Positions 14,201 to 16,728 of a stretch of 16,728 bases of DNA are shown here, in pieces (position 1 is the stretch's first letter; every line of letters begins with the position of its first letter). Made by a program: the position numbers and the translations under genes. The stretch covers positions 1 to 16,728 of the forward strand of contig CALGGS010000266.1 of NCBI GenBank assembly GCA_937915735.1, read 5' to 3'. The notes beneath the pieces are model-generated. The model was given only the letters and a program-made list of their open reading frames with translations. It searched no databases and was not told where the DNA came from. Origin of the DNA: an uncultured Treponema sp. GTDB lineage: Bacteria > Spirochaetota > Spirochaetia > Treponematales > Treponemataceae.

Positions 14201-15514
14201 GCCGGAATTGTATATGACATTGATGTTGTACCTGGTGCAAAAGTCACCACATACGGCTGGGCCGACAGGGCGAACAGCGGGGAAGGAATGAGCTATCCTG
14301 ACACGACGAATATTATCGTGATTGATGACAGCACTTATCCGACGGCCAAGGCAAAACTGACGGCCTTTACCAATGCAATCGCCTCTGGCTCGACAACAAG
14401 CAGCAGCGTTAATTCAACAGCGGCGATCATTGTCGTGAACGGCGAAGTTGATTTGAGCGTGAACACGATTACAAGCGGCTACACAGTAAAGACATGGTTT
14501 GCAGAATTCGATAGCAAAACACACAAGCGAAAGCACGAGGACATTGTGTACGACATCGGCTCAAACAAGGCGATTATCGGTGTGAACGGCGCAAAACTTT
14601 CTCACGGTGGATTGCGTATTTATGCAAAGAGCGGTCAGCCGGGCGAGAATATCATAATCCAGAATATTGAATTCAGCGACGCGCACGGCTCAACTGAATA
14701 CGACACATCTGTTTCTGAGTATTCAAGTAAAAAAGCTAGTGCTGACGCGCTTGTAATTGAAGCTTCTAGTGCTTCAAGTGGGGTTTACTCGTATGTTCCT
14801 CAAAACATCTGGATTGACCACTGCAAATTCAGCGATGGCGACTGCCGGGACATGATTCGCAACTACAATCACGACGGTGCATTTGATATGAAGGGAGGAA
14901 AGAATGTTACTGTCTCATATTGCGAATTCACGAACCACGACAAAGTGACTTTGCTTGCGCCTAGCGATGATTTTACTGACCAGGAGCAAAGGCAGATTAC
15001 ATTCCACCACATCTACTATCATGATACGGTTCAGAGAACTCCGCGCAGCCGTGGATGCCAGCTTCATATGTACAACTGCTATTGGGATGGCATTGGATTC
15101 TCTGGCACTGACGACAACGGAATCGGTTCAAACGGAGGTTTCATGTTCGGGCCTGGAATCAACTCCCAGTACATCGTTGAAAACTGCTACCTAGGAAGTA
15201 TGGTGAACTCTAGTTCAAAGAAGTTGAAGTATTTCGATACATCTTCTGGCGGCTCATCTGCAAGTACTTTTTCTAAGTTCTACCAGAGCGGAAATAGCTA
15301 CACATTTACAGGAAGTAGTGACATGGCGACTGACGGAGACACGGCAGCTTCTGTTGCAGACCACCTGACTACGACAAAGCCATGGACACCTGCCTACTCG
15401 TATGAAAACACGATGTCTACCTACACGCAGGTGCAGACGCTTGTTCCTTCCGCCGCAGGCGTTGACAAAGAAGGCTACAGCAAGAATGTCCGAGTAAACG
15501 GTGTTGGCTACTAG
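11201..15514 (+). CDS. Bifunctional pectin methylesterase (CE8) - pectate lyase (PL1) lipoprotein
   Basis: This 1437-residue cell-surface enzyme should remove methyl esters from pectin and then cut the exposed polygalacturonate by Ca2+-dependent beta-elimination. Modules in order: lipoprotein signal with Cys26 (FTAC); Ser/Thr-rich Ig-like regions to about 245; a Big_5-type domain (about 247-375); CE8 (about 380-760) with QDTLY at 545-549 (Gln545, Asp546) and VDFIWG containing Asp566; a beta-rich module (about 765-910); an Ig-like module (about 912-1000); PL1 (about 1003-1390) with WIDH at 1204-1207, the Ca-ligand pair Asp1225/Asp1229, HDK with Lys1248, and RxPRxR with Arg1279 and Arg1284. The CE8 arginine motif, usually GRPW, reads ARRA at 631-634. 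GGAGG at 11190-11194 fixes the start. Activities are inferred from conserved residues. Confidence 0.92.
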   Translation: MTKLKNIFGTAVVALSALVLFVFTACSDISSPFSDESISTKTAQVTLSLGTAARTVLPDIDLESGYTFTVTTTPQGSSTATTQLENKTYAELTTANAISLEAGTYTFTVTATNSTKNVTLQGSTTVAITSGSNAVGVKLSDATTNGTGSVEVTLNYTKNAGVKAVYAYWGESMPESAVTTGTNLFESDGTVTFSKEDVTAGKTYYIAFYLYDASSELLATYFDTVYVVAGYNSTATKSVKISKTVGVYPEIGSTEAYADTQLILTFTSTPTLVADKEVKIYTSAGTLVDTITINSTTADESQTAQSGYTINVGNKQLVRVDGNSVYIQPHYGKLAWNTAYYVEIGADAITGASTLYGGNTWSGFSGSDGWNFTTKAEPSLSTTVTVSNNASDSADFFSVYGAMAAVAAKTSGTYEIQIEPGTYYELISVQSKGANIILKGMGSAQYGSDVVIEYVNNVYLASLMGNNYTGMAQRASFSFSGSDLTLENVTLKNLTERKTSYSYTGKYYDTSLTKSVSDGNVQAETLLFTGSHFLNAYNSSFVSKQDTLYTEGKVWFYDCHVEGDVDFIWGKSDVALFENCDIKCVYDLQSNGTAYILETRVGSQNTSSIGKGYVLFNSSVTVDSGATVYYARRASAAGSSNNYYDQSALVNVTFTAAPHAAHYNSDKEPYALTGTLYGDYADVGWKEYNVTVNGTAVGTTSRYEKSAVITDTEYTAEYSGRRAILNRYYDITNKAYAQNATTDRFDVDALITTRGYNVTADLSSEVAAAETTYSYVTWDWQNNTVKMYNSSGTEVTTLQKTGATGTLVGDDSSVVATVDATSGKLANRNTDNTDAQFNADTVIGIPVAAGDVVTVNCRSNSSYIQMKDSATDATYASVLTCTASVAGYVYITATTSSAYLYSIQRKSENTSGTTVSISGDTSVAVGESVTLTANASAATSGVWSWLFDTGSSSDYATLEVTAQSTTSSTATVKGLSAGSVKVYAVVDGVVSNAYSVKINAAGIVYDIDVVPGAKVTTYGWADRANSGEGMSYPDTTNIIVIDDSTYPTAKAKLTAFTNAIASGSTTSSSVNSTAAIIVVNGEVDLSVNTITSGYTVKTWFAEFDSKTHKRKHEDIVYDIGSNKAIIGVNGAKLSHGGLRIYAKSGQPGENIIIQNIEFSDAHGSTEYDTSVSEYSSKKASADALVIEASSASSGVYSYVPQNIWIDHCKFSDGDCRDMIRNYNHDGAFDMKGGKNVTVSYCEFTNHDKVTLLAPSDDFTDQEQRQITFHHIYYHDTVQRTPRSRGCQLHMYNCYWDGIGFSGTDDNGIGSNGGFMFGPGINSQYIVENCYLGSMVNSSSKKLKYFDTSSGGSSASTFSKFYQSGNSYTFTGSSDMATDGDTAASVADHLTTTKPWTPAYSYENTMSTYTQVQTLVPSAAGVDKEGYSKNVRVNGVGY

Positions 15515-15551
15515 CTCCTCTGGTCCGTTGAGCCGTAAAAATGCTATTGTC

Positions 15552-15770
15552 CTGCTACTGTCACGGTAAATTAATCGGCTTAGGGATAGTAGCGGCGCGA
15601 AGCGTTCCGGAGCGAATGTAGCGAGCGGCACGCATTGCGGGCAAAAACGCTTGAGAAGCGTTTTTAGTGAGTCTCCGAGCAACTGTGTTGCGAAGGTGTA
15701 AATGAGCGTAGGAATGGAGTGCGAAAGCACGGAACCGCGGATAGCCCGACCGCCTGCCACAGGCAGGCGG
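15552..15770. repeat. Hairpin-dense GC-rich intergenic element (possible interspersed repeat or structured RNA)
   Basis: The 364-base gap between the pectinase and pckG holds no convincing gene. It contains five clean inverted repeats: an 11-bp stem with two G-U pairs (15552-15562 with 15585-15595); AAAAACGCTT-GAG-AAGCGTTTTT (15643-15665, perfect 10 bp); GCAAC-TGT-GTTGC (15679-15691); GTGC-GAAA-GCAC with a GNRA loop (15719-15730); and CCGCCTGCC-ACA-GGCAGGCGG (15750-15770, perfect 9 bp). A possible closing helix pairs CGGAG (15608-15612) with CTCCG (15673-15677). The base composition is more GC-rich than the AT-rich flank after 15780. It lies upstream of the pckG -10 box, so it is not part of that leader. 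The hairpin at 15643-15665 ends in five T and could also terminate the pectinase transcript. It resembles no named family I can verify. Confidence 0.5.
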
Positions 15771-15798
15771 GAAGCCCCGCTTGGTTTTAAATATATTT

Positions 15799-15846
15799 TT
15801 TTCAAGACTTTCTATACTTCCCTAGAATAAAAAAAATCACTATAAT
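15799..15846 (+). promoter_or_regulatory. Candidate pckG promoter region
   Basis: A perfect TATAAT at 15841-15846 lies 32 bases before the ATG, giving a short leader with an SD, but no good -35 is found at normal spacing. A second possibility is TTTTCA (15799-15804) with TAGAAT (15823-15828) at 18 bp. Confidence 0.4.
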
Positions 15847-15878
15847 TATAGGCAAATCGAATTTTTAAGGAGATTCAG

Positions 15879-16728
15879 ATGACACTTGATGAAATCAAAA
15901 ATCCAAAAATCAAAGCTTGGATTGAAGAATGCAAGGCTATGTGTGAACCAGACAAAGTAGTTGTTTGTGATGGTTCTGCGGCAGAATATGACCGCCTTAT
16001 GAAAATCTGCGTTGATGCAGGTTTGGCTACTCCATTGGCTAAAAAACCGAACAGCTTCTTGTTCCGTTCAGATCCTAGCGATGTTGCTCGTGTAGAAAAA
16101 CGAACATTCATCTCTTCTAAAAAACAGGAAGATGCCGGCCCGACTAACAACTGGATTGACCCTGTAGAACTCAAGGCTACAATGAAAGGTCTTTACAAGG
16201 GCTGTATGCACGGACGAACTATGTATGTCATTCCGTTCTGCATGGGACCTCTCGGTTCTCCAATCTCAAAATGCGGCGTTGAGCTTACAGATTCAGAATA
16301 TGTCGTTCTTAACATGGACATCATGACTCGCGCTGGCGAAAAGGTATGGCAGTATCTTGGTGATGACTTCGTTCCTTGTCTCCACTCAGTTGGTAAGCCA
16401 CTCAACGACGGCGCAAAAGACAACGGCGTTTGGGCTTGTGCTCCTGTTGAACAGAAATACATCTCTCAGTTCCCAGAGGAACACCTTGTTTGGTCTTACG
16501 GTTCTGGATACGGCGGAAACGCTCTTCTCGGAAAAAAATGTTTCGCTCTCCGAATCGCTTCTGTTATCGCTCACGAAGAGGGCTGGCTTGCTGAGCATAT
16601 GCTTATCCTTAAGCTCACAAACCCACAGGGCGAAGTTAAATATGTTACAGGTGCTTTCCCAAGTGCTTGTGGTAAAACAAACCTCGCTATGCTTATCCCG
16701 ACAATCCCAGGCTGGAAGGTCGAGACAA
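15879..16728 (+). CDS. pckG: Phosphoenolpyruvate carboxykinase (GTP), 5' part
   Basis: PEP carboxykinase interconverts oxaloacetate plus GTP with PEP, CO2 and GDP in the cytosol. In gut anaerobes it often runs towards oxaloacetate to fix CO2 on the way to succinate. The frame stays open from ATG 15879 to the window edge: 283 codons of a family that usually has about 600. Seen here are the N-terminal substrate-binding segment, HGRTMYVIPFCMGPLGSP (about 111-128), and the GTP-type P-loop FPSACGKTN at 260-268 with its reactive Cys264. This motif separates it from the ATP-dependent enzyme. AAGGAG at 15867-15872 sets the start. Codon use is strongly biased (GTT, CTC, AAC), as expected for a highly expressed gene. 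The C-terminal half lies outside the window. Confidence 0.94.
   Translation, partial: MTLDEIKNPKIKAWIEECKAMCEPDKVVVCDGSAAEYDRLMKICVDAGLATPLAKKPNSFLFRSDPSDVARVEKRTFISSKKQEDAGPTNNWIDPVELKATMKGLYKGCMHGRTMYVIPFCMGPLGSPISKCGVELTDSEYVVLNMDIMTRAGEKVWQYLGDDFVPCLHSVGKPLNDGAKDNGVWACAPVEQKYISQFPEEHLVWSYGSGYGGNALLGKKCFALRIASVIAHEEGWLAEHMLILKLTNPQGEVKYVTGAFPSACGKTNLAMLIPTIPGWKVET

Noticed and set aside
15254..15805. 183-codon - strand open frame over the end of the pectinase and the hairpin element
   Set aside because: It is antisense to the conserved lyase C-terminus and to inverted repeats, is Cys/Arg-rich with no domain pattern, and has no ribosome-binding site. The open frame is likely a by-product of coding bias on the other strand.
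15541..15878. Riboswitch controlling pckG
   Set aside because: The structured part lies upstream of the best -10 box for pckG (15841-15846), so it would not be in that mRNA, and no known riboswitch consensus was recognised.
1..16728. CRISPR array, transposase, tRNA or rRNA
   Set aside because: No regularly spaced repeats, no transposase-like frame and no cloverleaf or rRNA-like sequence was found on reading both strands. A covariance-model scan was not possible.

Overview
The window looks like chromosomal DNA of a gut- or rumen-type spirochaete of the genus Treponema. This is an inference from the gene set: a RecO with the N-terminal pattern I associate with treponemes, GTP-dependent PEP carboxykinase, many exported lipoproteins, pectin-degrading enzymes and moderate GC content. 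No database search was possible. Thirteen of the fifteen genes are on the + strand. The HD-GYP gene is the only one on the - strand, and the PEP carboxykinase gene runs off the right edge.

Layout. (1) 36-3561: rpsG ends in a clear rho-independent terminator. It is followed by an orphan branched-chain-amino-acid-type binding lipoprotein and by a CPA2 cation/proton antiporter with a CBS-type tail, whose -10 box sits directly against its start codon. (2) 3564-4343: recO, tucked behind the antiporter gene, with no ATG/GTG/TTG at the position where the family's N-terminus begins. (3) 4449-7041: a translation and division cluster, infC-rpmI-rplT, then a ZapB-like coiled-coil protein with a long acidic N/Q-rich tail, a ZapA-like protein and a YaiI/YqxD (DUF188) protein. 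(4) 7064-10252: a - strand GAF/HD-GYP phosphodiesterase, divergent from der (double GTPase for ribosome assembly), which overlaps a short MerR-type regulator by ATGA. (5) 10253-15514: an AT-rich palindromic leader, then two exported lipoproteins. The second is a 1437-residue fusion of pectin methylesterase (CE8) and pectate lyase (PL1) with several Ig-like modules. (6) 15515-15878: a hairpin-dense GC-rich intergenic element, then the promoter region of pckG. (7) 15879-16728: the first 283 codons of pckG.

How the genes fit together. The pectinase removes methyl esters from pectin and then cleaves the polygalacturonate. The companion lipoprotein shares an Ig-like module style and may act with it at the cell surface. 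PEP carboxykinase links C4 acids and PEP, as expected in a saccharolytic anaerobe that fixes CO2. The middle of the window is housekeeping: ribosome, translation initiation, division, repair and c-di-GMP turnover.

Most worth a second look: the start of recO, the apparently leaderless der and antiporter promoters, the tailed ZapB-like protein in the ribosomal operon, the altered GYP motif and insert of the HD-GYP protein, the structured element at 15552-15770, and the bifunctional pectinase with its atypical catalytic-arginine region. I saw no CRISPR array, transposase, tRNA or rRNA.
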